This document shows, piece by piece, positions 55,202-63,934 of a stretch of 64,000 bases of DNA. Every line of letters starts with the position of its first letter. Position 1 is the first letter of the stretch. The position numbers and the translations under genes were made by a program. Source of the DNA: CBDCMJ01 sp965224325 (GTDB taxonomy: Bacteria > Chloroflexota > Dehalococcoidia > Lucifugimonadales > UBA3495); NCBI GenBank assembly GCA_965224325.1, contig CBDCYT010000014.1, forward strand, positions 32,536 through 96,535, in the 5' to 3' direction. The notes under the pieces were generated by a model. The model was not told the DNA's origin, ran no database searches, and was given only the letters and a program-made list of their open reading frames with translations.

Positions 55202-55519
55202 CTAGGGGGTTGGGAAGTCCACCAGGCCGTTCCTCAGCAGCGCGGCCACGCCCTTGGCCGAGAGCACGAGGACGAGGCCCACCACCGCCATGACGACGGC
55301 GGCCTTGGCCCTGCCCCCGCCGCGCTCCTCGCCGCCCTCGGCCATCAGGACGAACCCGGCCCAGACGATGGCGAAGAGGCACAGCCCGGCGGCGGCGTAG
55401 GCCATCGCGGTGAGCGCCCGGTCGAACTGGCGGAGCATCTCCTGCTCCTCCGCCGGGGCTGCGCCGGTCGTCGCCAGCGCAGCCCCGGCCAGCAGGGTGA
55501 CGGCAATCGCGGGCCTCAC
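55202..55519 (-). CDS. VirB2/TrbC-like small membrane protein (second pilin candidate)
   Basis: A 105-residue protein with a signal-like first helix (AIAVTLLAGAALATTGAAPA), then two membrane helices (ALTAMAYAAAGLCLFAIVWA and AAVVMAVVGLVLVLSAKGVA) separated by a charged loop EGGEERGGGRAK. This is the pilin topology. I chose GTG 55519, which overlaps the stop of the PrgI-like gene as GTGA. An ATG 15 bp further upstream (55534) is possible. It precedes virB4. Confidence 0.7.
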   Translation of the reverse strand: MRPAIAVTLLAGAALATTGAAPAEEQEMLRQFDRALTAMAYAAAGLCLFAIVWAGFVLMAEGGEERGGGRAKAAVVMAVVGLVLVLSAKGVAALLRNGLVDFPTP

Positions 55520-57222
55520 CAGGGCCACTCCCATCCCAGCAGGTCGAACCACTGGCGCAGGCCGGCGGCGGGCTCCTGCTCGGCGGGCGGGTCGACCGGC
55601 TCGGGCTCGGGCAGGACCAGCGCCTCGAAGGGGTCGTCGCTGCCAATGGCGGACGCCAGAGACATCGTTTCGCCCCTGATCCTCGTGATGGGCGACCGCT
55701 CCACCGTCTCGGCCTTGACGTGCTCCTTGTGCAGGACGTCCACCGTCACCTGCTTGGCGATGGTGGCGCTGGGGACGTAGGCGTACGCCGTCGCGGTGGC
55801 GGTCGCGGTGGAGCCGTCCTCGCAGGCGGCGGTCGCCGTCTCACTGTCGGAGTCGCTGTCCCCCGGGCGATGGAGGTGCACGGTCCTGGTGACCTGTTCG
55901 ACCCGCTCCGGGTGGTGGGTGAGCTGTGTCAGCGGGGGCATGGGGATGCTCAGGGATGCCTCCATGCTCACGTCCACGGTCACGGCGTGAACCGCCGCGC
56001 CGGTAGGCACGCTGAGGCTGAAACGCGTCTCGCCGTCGGGGACGAGCGAGACGCTTGCCTGGGACGCGCCGGTCGCGGCGGCGACGGTACCCGTGATGGC
56101 CGTGACGTGGGCGTCCAAGAGCGCCGTCTCGGTGACGCTCTCGTGGCCGGCCACGGTCTGGAGTTCCACCGGGTGCTCGGTGTGCGTCACGCACTCGGAC
56201 TCGACGACGCCGGTGACCGCTTCGGGCGTCCAGCCCAGGGAAGTCATACGCAGGTCGCACAACTCCCCCTCCACGATTGGCAAGGGATAGGGAAGCTGCG
56301 CTTCCTTGACGGTCAGCGCCCCGGCCTGGCCGAGGGTGTCCACCCAGGACACCGTGAAGGACGGCGCCGGGCCGTGGAGGGGGAGCGAGTAGTCGATGCG
56401 CTCCCCCTCGGCCAGGGTTGCCGAGCCCCAGAAGCGCAGCCAGTTCCCCTGCGGACCGCCGAAGGCCCGCACCCGGATGTCCAGGGCGGTGGCGGCCCGC
56501 AGGGTGACGGCCGCGCGGTCGCCGGTGACGGTGAGCGCCTCGACGAATATCCGCCGTCCCTCCAGCGGCTCGTCGACCTCGAAGTCGATCTCCTCCCGCC
56601 AGGGCTCGTGGTCGTCGGCCAGGGCCGCCTGGGGTACGGTCATGACCGCCGCCAGGACGGCCAGAGCCGCGATGGCGAGAAAGCCCCTGTGGGGTTTCCG
56701 GCGCCTGATCTCCAGCGTCTCGGCCATGTTGTCGTGACGCTGGCGGTTCCCGCCGTCCTTACCTCTGCGCTTGCCGAACCAGCGCATCCGTCCGTTGCGG
56801 CGCTCCCTGCTCTGGCGCGTCTTCTTGCGCTGCCTCCGCAATCCGCGCCGGGCTTTCCTGACCATCAGCCGAATGGGGCCGGGTCCGGTCTTCACCGGCT
56901 GCGGGGGCGCGGGCGGCTCGGCCCTCACCAGCTGGGCGGTCTGCCCGGCGTAGCGCCGCGCCCCCAGCCGGTACTTCAGCAGGTCGGCGGCCACCAGGGG
57001 CAGCCGCCGACCGCCTATCTTGCCCACCACCATCGCCACGCCAACCAGCCCGAAGAGGACGGCCAGGGCCATGCGCACCTCGGAGGGGCCGACGGGGGCG
57101 TAGCGGTAGGCCCCATAGGACAAAGCGAATACGGCCATCACCGCCACGACCTGCGGGAAGGTGAACCCCAGCAGCACCCGGTCCTCGGCCTGCACGTGAG
57201 TCGGTACCTCGTGTTCTCTCAT
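55516..57222 (-). CDS. PrgI-like membrane protein fused to a large extracytoplasmic domain
   Basis: A 568-residue protein. Residues 1-75 are PrgI-like (VPTHVQAEDRVLLGFTFPQV and two membrane helices VVAVMAVFALSYGAYRYAP, LAVLFGLVGVAMVVGKIGG). A very basic cytoplasmic stretch follows (KARRGLRRQRKKTRQSRERR). A third hydrophobic segment near 180-200 (FLAIAALAVLAAVMTVPQAA) leads into about 360 residues of beta-rich, threonine- and valine-rich sequence with GDSDSDSETATAA. PrgI family proteins are normally about 100-150 residues and sit next to VirB4. The long ectodomain is unusual and may form part of the surface channel or adhesion. ATG 57222 has AAGGAGCG upstream. Confidence 0.75.
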   Translation of the reverse strand: MREHEVPTHVQAEDRVLLGFTFPQVVAVMAVFALSYGAYRYAPVGPSEVRMALAVLFGLVGVAMVVGKIGGRRLPLVAADLLKYRLGARRYAGQTAQLVRAEPPAPPQPVKTGPGPIRLMVRKARRGLRRQRKKTRQSRERRNGRMRWFGKRRGKDGGNRQRHDNMAETLEIRRRKPHRGFLAIAALAVLAAVMTVPQAALADDHEPWREEIDFEVDEPLEGRRIFVEALTVTGDRAAVTLRAATALDIRVRAFGGPQGNWLRFWGSATLAEGERIDYSLPLHGPAPSFTVSWVDTLGQAGALTVKEAQLPYPLPIVEGELCDLRMTSLGWTPEAVTGVVESECVTHTEHPVELQTVAGHESVTETALLDAHVTAITGTVAAATGASQASVSLVPDGETRFSLSVPTGAAVHAVTVDVSMEASLSIPMPPLTQLTHHPERVEQVTRTVHLHRPGDSDSDSETATAACEDGSTATATATAYAYVPSATIAKQVTVDVLHKEHVKAETVERSPITRIRGETMSLASAIGSDDPFEALVLPEPEPVDPPAEQEPAAGLRQWFDLLGWEWPW

Positions 57223-57249
57223 GTCTTTTCGCTCCTTCCTCACGTCGGC

Positions 57250-59720
57250 CTAGCTGTCCGATTGGGGTGTGGGTTCGGGCAGTACGTCGTCGATGTCGAT
57301 TCCCGGGTCCACGACCGCGTTCATCACCAGCTCCACGACGCCGTAGGCGACCAGGGCCAGGACGATGCCGGCGAGGGCGGTCATCATGGCGCTCTTGCCG
57401 CGCTCCATCTGGTTGGGCGCTCCGCTGGCGGTGAGGTACATGTACGCGCCGTGTAGGGTAGGCCGCCGGCGAGTTACCCCGCATTGGCGGAGCACTTTTC
57501 CGTCGGCCCCCCTCCGAACCGGACGTGCGGCTTTCACCGCATCCGGCTCTCCAGTGGTTTATGTCTGCGATTGCGGATTGCCTCGCCCGTGGTGGATGTT
57601 CATGTGACACGTCCGGCAGACCACGAGGGTCTTGCGTTGCCGCGCCGCCATAAGTTGTACCCACTGGGGCTTTTCCCGTTGGCCTTTCACGTTCAGGTCG
57701 CGCAGGGCGCGGATGTGGTGGACTTCTACGTCCACCGTTGAGCCGCACATCTCGCATTCGTCCGCCAGGAGCCGTTTGATAAGCTCGGTGCGGTCAGTCC
57801 TGTACCGTTGAGGCTGTTGGTCTACGAGGACAGCCTGCCGTTGCCGTTTCAGGGGTATGCCACCGAAGTACGCCACTAGAGGGCGTTTGCCGTTGTCCCG
57901 CTGCTTTACAACCTTGAGGCAGACACGCGGCCCGTGCTCGGTTTCAACGATGCCCTTGTAGAGACGGCGCATCTTCCGTGCGGTGGACTTGTGCTTTGCT
58001 GCCAGGCTTCTTGCCAGCGACATCTCCATGACCGTTCGCAGTCGCCCGAAATGAGAGACGTTGGAGGCCAAGAGGTAGTACTGGACGACGCCCCGGAACT
58101 CCGCTTGATACCGGCTGACGATGGTGTAATCATCATCGGCCAGCAGTTCGTTGCGGTGCGCCGGTTTGCCGTTGCGCATGTAGGCTCGGCCGATGACTTC
58201 GGCGGGAACCCGCAACCCGATTCGACCATTGCTTGCGTTGACCACTGATCGCCTGCTGGTTCACAAGTTCGTTGGCTGGTGGCGTGGGTTATCAGGGTCT
58301 TTTCCTGGGATAGCTCCCTTGAGCGAGTCGCCAGGAACGTCTCCAGGGACTCTTTCACCTGTTGGGCTTCGGCTCTTGGCCCGATAAAGCCCAGCACGAC
58401 GTAGCGCCGTATCGAAGCCGCCGGTAGTCTGGGCGTGGGGGTCGCCCGACGGCAGTTGTTGCATCTGCTTCCGCAGTTCCACCGCCAAGCTGTGGTGCCC
58501 CACGTTCCGGTGATAGACCATACGGCTCCTCAAGCGTATGTACTCGCGGTTGTCTCTCCGGTCTGTGCCTCGGGTGTTTGCGTATCAGCACGGGCGTCCA
58601 ACCGGTCTAGGTAGATGTTGGAGAGGATGGGGCTGACCACACCCCCTTGCCGTACCGCTCAGGGTGCGGCCGTATTTCCAATCCTCCACGTAGCCCGCTT
58701 TCAGTAGGTACTTGAGCAGGCGCAGGAATCGGTTGTCGTGGAGGCGAGCACTCAAGACCTCGTGGTCGTCGAAGCACCCTTTGATGTCGCCCTGACGGGA
58801 CACCGGTCCAGTGTCAACCACGTTGCTCCAGTAGCAACCCCGTCCGGGCCGGAAGCCGTGGGAGCGGTCGGAAAACTGCGGCTCGTAGTAGGCTTCCAGA
58901 ATCATCCGGATGACCTCTTGCAGCAGCTTGTCCTCCACGTTGGTATGCCCAGAGGACGGGTTCCCCCCTTTGGCTTGGGAAGGTTGACCCGTCGCACTGG
59001 CGTCCATCGGAACCTTTCGTAACGCAGTGCGTCAATCAGGTCGTCGATTTTCGCCAGGGACATTCCATCCACGGGTCTGCGGTGGTTCCCCTGGTCAGTT
59101 TGTAGAGACGACCGTCCATTCCGGTTGTAAAGCAGCCGATAGATGTTCTCCAGCGGCAATCCTCGTTCTCCGCGTTCACGTAAGACGTTCAGCAGTTTCG
59201 GCCTCGCATTGTGCAAACCTCTGTCGTATTCCGTCAGAACCACCTGTCCTCCTTCGATTCCCGGGCTTTCCCCGGCTCCTACTACGAGGACTCCGTTGCC
59301 CGCGTAGGCAATCACCAGCGTTCCACATAGGACGTGATAGCGCGACTTAGGTGCCCCGTTCGTTCCCTTGAATGACCCATCGGTCATCGTTCACCCATCG
59401 GACGTGCACTGCTCACCTACGGGCCAGTGCGAGCGCCGGGTTGCAGGCGTTCTACCGGCGGGTGGCTACCAACACCAACTGGGAACTGGGGTTCAGGCAA
59501 TGCTTTCACCGTATCGCGCGCTCTTGCCTTGTAACGCCTTCAGCTAGCCGCTTTCATGCTATTTTTCCCCTTCGGCTTTCGCCTCGTCTCCGAACTCCCT
59601 GTTCCTCCCGATTGGGTACATGTGACGCGCCGCACAGATGAAGAAGCCCACGCCCACCGCTCCCACGACGCCCAGCAGGATGCCCACCAGGTTCGAGATG
59701 GTCTGTGTCAGTTGTTCCAT
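57250..59720 (-). CDS. VirB2/TrbC-like pilin, split by a group II intron
   Basis: Exon 1 is 59720-59636 (85 nt) and exon 2 is 57452-57250 (203 nt). Together they give exactly 96 codons and a 95-residue protein: MEQLTQTISNLVGILLGVVG, AVGVGFFI-YGAYMYLTASG, then a Lys/Glu-containing loop (APNQMERGKS), a second helix (MTALAGIVLALVAYGVVELV) and an acidic tail. The two-helix topology fits conjugative pilins. AGAGGAGCGAAAGGA precedes ATG 59720. The intron falls in a tyrosine codon within helix 1, so the gene works only if the intron splices. Position between VirB6 and PrgI fits a pilin. Confidence 0.85.
57516..57549 (-). ncRNA. Group II intron domain V
   Basis: On the minus strand GAGCCGGATGCGGTGAAAGC begins the 34-nt hairpin, which ends CACGTCCGGTTC. 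The GAAA tetraloop, the 2-nt bulge and the terminal pairing GAGCCG/CGGTTC are the catalytic core pattern. It appears intact. Confidence 0.9.
57559..59387 (-). pseudogene. Decayed intron-encoded protein (reverse transcriptase-maturase-HNH)
   Basis: Pieces in different frames follow the family order. N-terminal RT part: PLENIYRLLYNRN and VNLPKPKGGTRPLGIPT (to about 58945). Next KLLQEVIRMILEAYYEPQFS, FRPGRGC and DIKGCFDDHEVL (to 58650). Then LGFIGPRAEAQQVKESLETF, and finally an intact-looking maturase and HNH end (57559-58245: YMRNGKPAHRNELLADDDYT, CEMCGSTVDVEVHHIRALRD). The YADD motif is lost (RYVVLGF at its place) and there are at least three frame changes plus a deletion, so reverse transcription is not possible. 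The C-terminal frame could still make a maturase/HNH fragment from an internal start near 58245. Confidence 0.85.
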
Positions 59721-59856
59721 TCCTTTCGCTCCTCTCTTGTTCCAAGCTTTCCGTTCTCTCTCTACCGATTGGGTTCCATAAGCTCCGCTAGCTGCACATC
59801 GCTCCCCCTCCTTTGCTTTGCTTATCGACACGAGCCCTCGTGTTTGCGTGTTCTTG

Positions 59857-60831
59857 CTACTCGCCGCTGCTCCGGGGCTCGCCGCCGCCGTCTCCGCCTG
59901 CCGATGGGGTGGCCATCGAGGCCGCCGAGCTCAGGCCGCTGGCGGCCGCCGACACGCCCGCGCTGGCCGCAATCGCTCCCACCGCCATGCCGCCCGGCCC
60001 TCCCGCGGCCCCGCTCATCAGCCCGATGGTCCGGGCCGACCGCATCAGCGACGACGGAAGGTTCATGCCGAAGAAGAGCATCGAGAGCCAGGAGTCGAAG
60101 GTCCCTGAGTTGCCGAGCATCGACGGCACCCGGGTCGCCATGTAGACGAAGGCCAGGGACATCAGGAGCTTCCAGATCAGGTCCTGCACCGGCTCGAAGG
60201 CGGCTATCGACGCGAACTCGTTGAGGAAGCCGAGACCGAGCGCAAGGGCGATGAGCTGCACCGCCTGCTGGAACACCGTCGTCATGAACAGGCGCAGCCA
60301 GTGCCGTCCCCATCCCGCCGTGTGCGGAAGAATCCACAGCCCCAGGGCGATGGGCGCCAGGGCGAGGAGGATGTCGATGAGGGCCAGGCGCAGCACCATC
60401 TGAACGATCACGTAGAGCACGAAGAAGCCGTAGACCAGGTAGAGCAGTGCAAGCAGTTGCGCCATGCCAACGCTCCCGGCTTGGACGGCTGTGAGGAATG
60501 TGTCGAGGGGAGCCCTGAGCAGGTCTCCGGGGGTGACGTTGAGGGAGACGGCGATAAATCCTGACACGGCGTCGGCCACGTCCAGGACCAGGGCGCACCA
60601 CCACAGGGACGACGCGGCGGCCACCAGTCCGAGCACGAGCCGGGGGACCATCTCCCGCCAGCCCGCCTGTTGGCGTCCAAGATGCTCGGAGACGATGAGG
60701 CTCAGCCCCATCCAGCCGAGGATCACCACCAGCGCGCCCGATGTGATGGCCCAGACGACCATCCACGCCTGGCGCACCAGGTCGTGGGCGTAGGTGAGGT
60801 CGGGAGGGGTGCCGGTGAGGATGTCGCTCAT
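59857..60831 (-). CDS. VirB6/TrbL-like channel membrane protein
   Basis: A 324-residue polytopic protein with about six to seven membrane helices between residues 22 and 235 (AWMVVWAITSGALVVILGWM, LVLGLVAAASSLWWCALVLD, ALLYLVYGFFVLYVIVQMVL, IDILLALAPIALGLWILP). The IDILLALAPIALGLW stretch and a Gly/Ala/Ser-rich tail (GAAGGPGGMAVGAIAASAGV) are typical of VirB6/TrbL. Its start overlaps the stop of the secreted-protein gene by 4 bp. It is the inner-membrane pore of the transfer machine. Confidence 0.85.
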   Translation of the reverse strand: MSDILTGTPPDLTYAHDLVRQAWMVVWAITSGALVVILGWMGLSLIVSEHLGRQQAGWREMVPRLVLGLVAAASSLWWCALVLDVADAVSGFIAVSLNVTPGDLLRAPLDTFLTAVQAGSVGMAQLLALLYLVYGFFVLYVIVQMVLRLALIDILLALAPIALGLWILPHTAGWGRHWLRLFMTTVFQQAVQLIALALGLGFLNEFASIAAFEPVQDLIWKLLMSLAFVYMATRVPSMLGNSGTFDSWLSMLFFGMNLPSSLMRSARTIGLMSGAAGGPGGMAVGAIAASAGVSAAASGLSSAASMATPSAGGDGGGEPRSSGE

Positions 60832-61448
60832 CTGCCGGATTCCCTCCGGCAGTTGTCGGCGTCCTCGCCGCTGGCACGCTCCACGACGCCGCAGAGGGTC
60901 CCGTGGACGCCCTCGACCACCCAGCCGGCGAAGGCTTTGGCCCAGCGCGCCGGGCTGAGGGCGGACAGAATCTTGTCCCAGATGCGGCCCGGCTGGTGGA
61001 TGGGTACCACCGCGTAGAAGTCGCCCCGTTTGCCGTCGTCAGCGACGGCCAGCATCACCAGCAGGTAGGCCCGGTCGGGGTCGAGATCGGGCTGCTCGTC
61101 CAGGTCGGGGTACTCCCAGGAGTACTCCCAGCCGTCGCCTCTCTTCTTCTCGCCGCCCTTGACCCGGTACATGGCGCTTATCCAGTCGCCGGTGTCGGCG
61201 TCCCGGACGGCGTAGAAGAGGTCCGCGATCTCGCGGTCGAAGACGGGGCGGGCGACGAACTCGCCGTCCTTCTTTCGCTCCACGAAGTCCCGGTCGGCGT
61301 TGACCATAACGATCTCGCCTCCGGGCGGGGACTGGGCCAGGGCGATTCCGCTCGACGGCAACGCCAGCGCCGCCAGGAGCAGCGCGATTGCCAGGGGAAT
61401 AAACCGCCTGAGTGACCGGAGTTTCGATGTGTGCGCCAACTCGTTCAC
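60828..61448 (-). CDS. Secreted protein at the head of the conjugation operon
   Basis: A 206-residue protein with a signal peptide (RRFIPLAIALLLAALALPSS ending near ALAQS). The mature part holds EIVMVNADRDFVERKKDGEF and AYLLVMLAVADDGKRGDFYA and ends with two cysteines (GTLCGVV, DADNCRR). I do not recognise the family. It starts at GTG 61448 and couples to VirB6/TrbL by ATGA. Being first in the operon with a signal peptide suggests a periplasmic or outside component of the transfer machine. A degenerate copy of its start lies at 30349. Confidence 0.7.
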   Translation of the reverse strand: MNELAHTSKLRSLRRFIPLAIALLLAALALPSSGIALAQSPPGGEIVMVNADRDFVERKKDGEFVARPVFDREIADLFYAVRDADTGDWISAMYRVKGGEKKRGDGWEYSWEYPDLDEQPDLDPDRAYLLVMLAVADDGKRGDFYAVVPIHQPGRIWDKILSALSPARWAKAFAGWVVEGVHGTLCGVVERASGEDADNCRRESGR

Positions 61449-61893
61449 CTCTCTTCCGCTCGCCGCGATTCATCGGATCGCGGCACTCGCAGAAGAGTTT
61501 GAACAAACGAAATGACGATGGAAACTGCCCAAAAGGGACGACAAAAATGTCGCCCCTTTTGAGGTTCTTGGCAAAAGACACCCTCCCGTGCAGTATGGGG
61601 GCTGTACAAGAAAACGAAGTTGGTTGCGGAGTTGTCAGCGAGGTCACGGCAAAGCTGAAACAGGAACAAATGGGGCCGGAATGGCGCAGAAGTTGTGAAC
61701 ACTTGGACTTAAGTCCTCAGGTCGGCCTCGCTCCGCAAAAAGGGGCGCAGCGGGGCCGCAAGAAAGAAGGGCAGAAGCGGGTCGGAATCCCGCATAACCC
61801 CCTACAGGTGGTCCACATGTCGCAGCCCGTGAGAAATCGGGCCTGGGTCGGGGGCGAGACCGGGGACTGAGGCCGGTGAAAAGAGGAGGACTC
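61449..61893. promoter_or_regulatory. Divergent control region between transfer operon and rightward genes
   Basis: 445 bp without a gene. It contains a 13-nt-arm hairpin (61531-61560), the blocks CAGTATGGGGGCTGTACA (61591) and GCTGAAACAGG (61654), and TGAACACTT (61696), which also occur in the 30280-30630 region. Promoters in both directions are expected here, and an origin of transfer could lie here. Confidence 0.55.
61531..61560. promoter_or_regulatory. Strong palindrome upstream of the transfer operon
   Basis: AAAAGGGACGACA (61531-61543) and TGTCGCCCCTTTT (61548-61560) pair over 13 positions with one mismatch around an AAAA loop. It ends in T4 on one strand and, read the other way, also in T4. 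It could be a bidirectional terminator or an operator. Confidence 0.7.
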
Positions 61894-62730
61894 ATGGAAC
61901 CGAAGAAGGACGTGGTCGAGAAGGGCAGGAGCGTGCGGGACATGCACCACCTGCGGCTCATGTCGCTGTTGCAGGAGCTGGAGCGCGACAACGGGCGGAA
62001 GAAGGCGGCCGAGATGCTGGGGGTGGACCGCAGGACCCTGGACGCCAGCCTCGACGAGGGGGTGCTGACGCGGCGCATCCGGGGGGCGCTGGAGAAGGCG
62101 CTCCAGTCGGGGGTGGGCTCCGCGGCCGCAGAGCAGCGGGACCGCAACGACAGGCTGGACGACCGTCTGGAGGACTTGGAGGGCGGCTTCGAGGAGCTTG
62201 GCAAGGAGGTGCGGGCGAACAACAGGGCCAGCGAAGACAGGGACAGGGCCGTGCGTGAGGAGGTGGCCCAGGGCTTTCGCAAGGTGGAGAAGACGCTGGC
62301 GGGTCTTGAGACGGGACGGGGTGGGCAGGAGGACGGGGCCAATGCGAACGGCGCCGGCCCGCAGCCCAGGAAGAGGTCTTCGCTCAGGCGGGAGTACCCC
62401 GACCTCGTGACCTTGGAGCCCGCCGAGGACGACGAGGACGTGTTCGGCGAGGTCTGGCCCCTGATCGTCGAGTGGCGGGAGCTGAAGGCGACGCATCCCG
62501 ACGAGGGAAAGAGCCTGTCCTGGCTGCGCAGTGAGGAGCGGTTCCTGGCGTTGGAGCTGACGCTCTTGGAGGAGCACGGGCTGACGCTTCCCCCGGCGAC
62601 GTTTCCGCTGCGGGGCTTCGACCGGAACGGGCAGGTCAACTGGCGGAAGACAGCGCTCTCCGACACGCGGAGAGCGCTGAGAAAGCGTGAGCTTCTGCAC
62701 TCACTGACCTTCGGAGTTTTGTGGAAATAA
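61894..62730 (+). CDS. Helix-turn-helix and coiled-coil protein
   Basis: A 278-residue protein. The N-terminus has MHHLRLMSLLQELERDNGRK, then AAEMLGVDRRTLDASLDEG, a helix-turn-helix like Fis/replication regulators. A coiled coil spans about residues 85-140 (DDRLEDLEGGFEELGKEVRA). The C-terminal 110 residues (EYPDLVTLEPAEDDEDVFGE, VWPLIVEWRELKATHPDEGK) are of unknown fold. I chose ATG 61894 with GAGGAGG 4 bp upstream. It is divergent from the transfer operon and may regulate it. Confidence 0.7.
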   Translation: MEPKKDVVEKGRSVRDMHHLRLMSLLQELERDNGRKKAAEMLGVDRRTLDASLDEGVLTRRIRGALEKALQSGVGSAAAEQRDRNDRLDDRLEDLEGGFEELGKEVRANNRASEDRDRAVREEVAQGFRKVEKTLAGLETGRGGQEDGANANGAGPQPRKRSSLRREYPDLVTLEPAEDDEDVFGEVWPLIVEWRELKATHPDEGKSLSWLRSEERFLALELTLLEEHGLTLPPATFPLRGFDRNGQVNWRKTALSDTRRALRKRELLHSLTFGVLWK

Positions 62731-63467
62731 CCCGGCGGGTTACCGCTCCGGCTTCCAGTGAACTTCAGTGAAGTTTTGTGAACGATGTTGGCGTGGACTG
62801 CCCGAAAGCCTTCACATCGGGTCTTTGGTGGGGTAATAATGGTGGCACTGTTTGGCTTTCAACCAAGGTTTCCGACCATAGAAACCTGGGGGCGCGATCC
62901 CTGTTGCCCGGGTCCGACCTGACGGATGATTCGCTCTCTGGAAGGTCTCCCACGAGGGAATTGCTGCCGCTGCGGATTTGACGTAGCTCTCCGCAAGCAG
63001 CACGGGTCGAAACGACGAAGTTTGACGTAGGTCCTTCGTCCTCGGTCCACGTCCGTCGGTTGGAGTTTGACGTAAGTCCTTCTCCCGTCGGGCACCCGTC
63101 CGGTGGTTGGAGTTGATCGCTTCTCCCGCTGGACTTTGAGGATGGAGCGCCTTCTGCGCCTCGTCCTCGCCCAGTCGGTCGGAGTGCGTCTTTCGCCCCG
63201 GCCGGTTCAACATGCCTGCGGCACGGCTGACACACAGCTAGGGCCGCAGCTTCGACACGCGCCGGTCTGCGACTGAGAAGCAGGCTGGCCGCTTCACGTT
63301 TCGCAGCTTTCCCTCAACTCGGACGGTATCCACCCTGGGCCGAACTGCGTCTTCTTTCACCCCACTCCGTCTTCCGCGTTCGGCATGCGACCGTGGGCGG
63401 AGTGCGTCTTCGGCACGGAGTCACGGGTTCAACGGCAACGGCAAACCAATCAACAAGGAGGTAACGA
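62731..63467. other. Gap with iteron-like repeats
   Basis: No gene recognised over 737 bp. It holds regularly spaced TTTGACGTA repeats (62977-63125) and two copies of GGAGTGCGTCTT (about 63181, 63399). Frames on the minus strand read the repeats and lack start signals. Confidence 0.65.
62977..63125 (+). repeat. Iteron-like repeats, TTTGACGTA-G-CC
   Basis: TTTGACGTAG (62977), TTTGACGTAGGTCCTTC (63021), TTTGACGTAAGTCCTTC (63066) and a decayed GTTGATCGCTTCTCC (63112). Spacings of 44, 45 and 46 bp put them on about the same face of the helix. They could be binding sites for a replication or regulatory protein. Confidence 0.75.
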
Positions 63468-63902
63468 ATGGCGACGTCGAAACGGACACACAGGAAGGAA
63501 GGAGGCCTGGACATGACGGCACTGCAAGAGGGCATTCGGCTTGGTCGGCATCAGGGGCGCGAAGTGCAGACCATCGGCGACCGTGTGGTCGTCAACCCGC
63601 GCTTCCGTCTCGCTGCCCTGAGAGACGTTGACGGCAACGTCATTGAGACGGTCAGGCTGTCTCTCGAGGTCTGCGGCTGCGGGTATTCCTACGCTCGGCC
63701 AGGGGTGGGCTACGCCGGGCCGGACGGCTGGTATTGCAAGCGATGCGGGCAGCTCCACACGTTCGACAAGAAGGACGCCGCGAGCGCCCATGTGGACTCA
63801 GCCGACCTGAAGCCAGACCCCTGCCGGGTGCGAGCGTTCGACAAGCGCATCAAGGTGTGCCTCGACTGGTCAACCCCTGAGGATCTGGAGGCCGGCGCAT
63901 GA
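63468..63902 (+). CDS. Zinc-ribbon hypothetical protein
   Basis: A 144-residue protein with one zinc ribbon: CGCG (SLEVCGCGYSYARP) and CKRCG (DGWYCKRCGQLHTF). The part before it (VNPRFRLAALRDVDGNVIET) is beta-rich. No known function. AGGAGG lies 6 bp before ATG 63468. Its stop overlaps an in-frame ATG of the next gene (ATGA). Probably cargo of the element. Confidence 0.75.
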   Translation: MATSKRTHRKEGGLDMTALQEGIRLGRHQGREVQTIGDRVVVNPRFRLAALRDVDGNVIETVRLSLEVCGCGYSYARPGVGYAGPDGWYCKRCGQLHTFDKKDAASAHVDSADLKPDPCRVRAFDKRIKVCLDWSTPEDLEAGA

Positions 63903-63934
63903 ACAGCACCCAAGCAAACGAAGGAGGACAGGAC

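Larger units (their letters stand above)
57453..59635 (-). mobile_element. Group II intron inside the pilin gene
   Basis: A 2183-bp element. The 5' end is GTGCG (minus strand, 59635-59631) and the 3' end CCTACCCTAC (ending 57453), both typical of bacterial group II introns. Domain V is recognisable as a 34-nt hairpin at 57516-57549, followed by a domain VI stem. The boundaries were chosen because they rejoin the pilin frame exactly. The encoded reverse transcriptase is broken. Confidence 0.88.

Noticed and set aside
53599..55293. A 564-codon open frame on the plus strand
   Set aside because: It is antisense to virB4. GC-rich codon bias on the minus strand creates it, and its protein (LRHLLRSGGLAWRRL style) has no domain and no ribosome binding site.
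55720..57456. A 578-codon open frame on the plus strand
   Set aside because: Shadow of the PrgI-like gene. Gly/Arg/His-rich product without family features.
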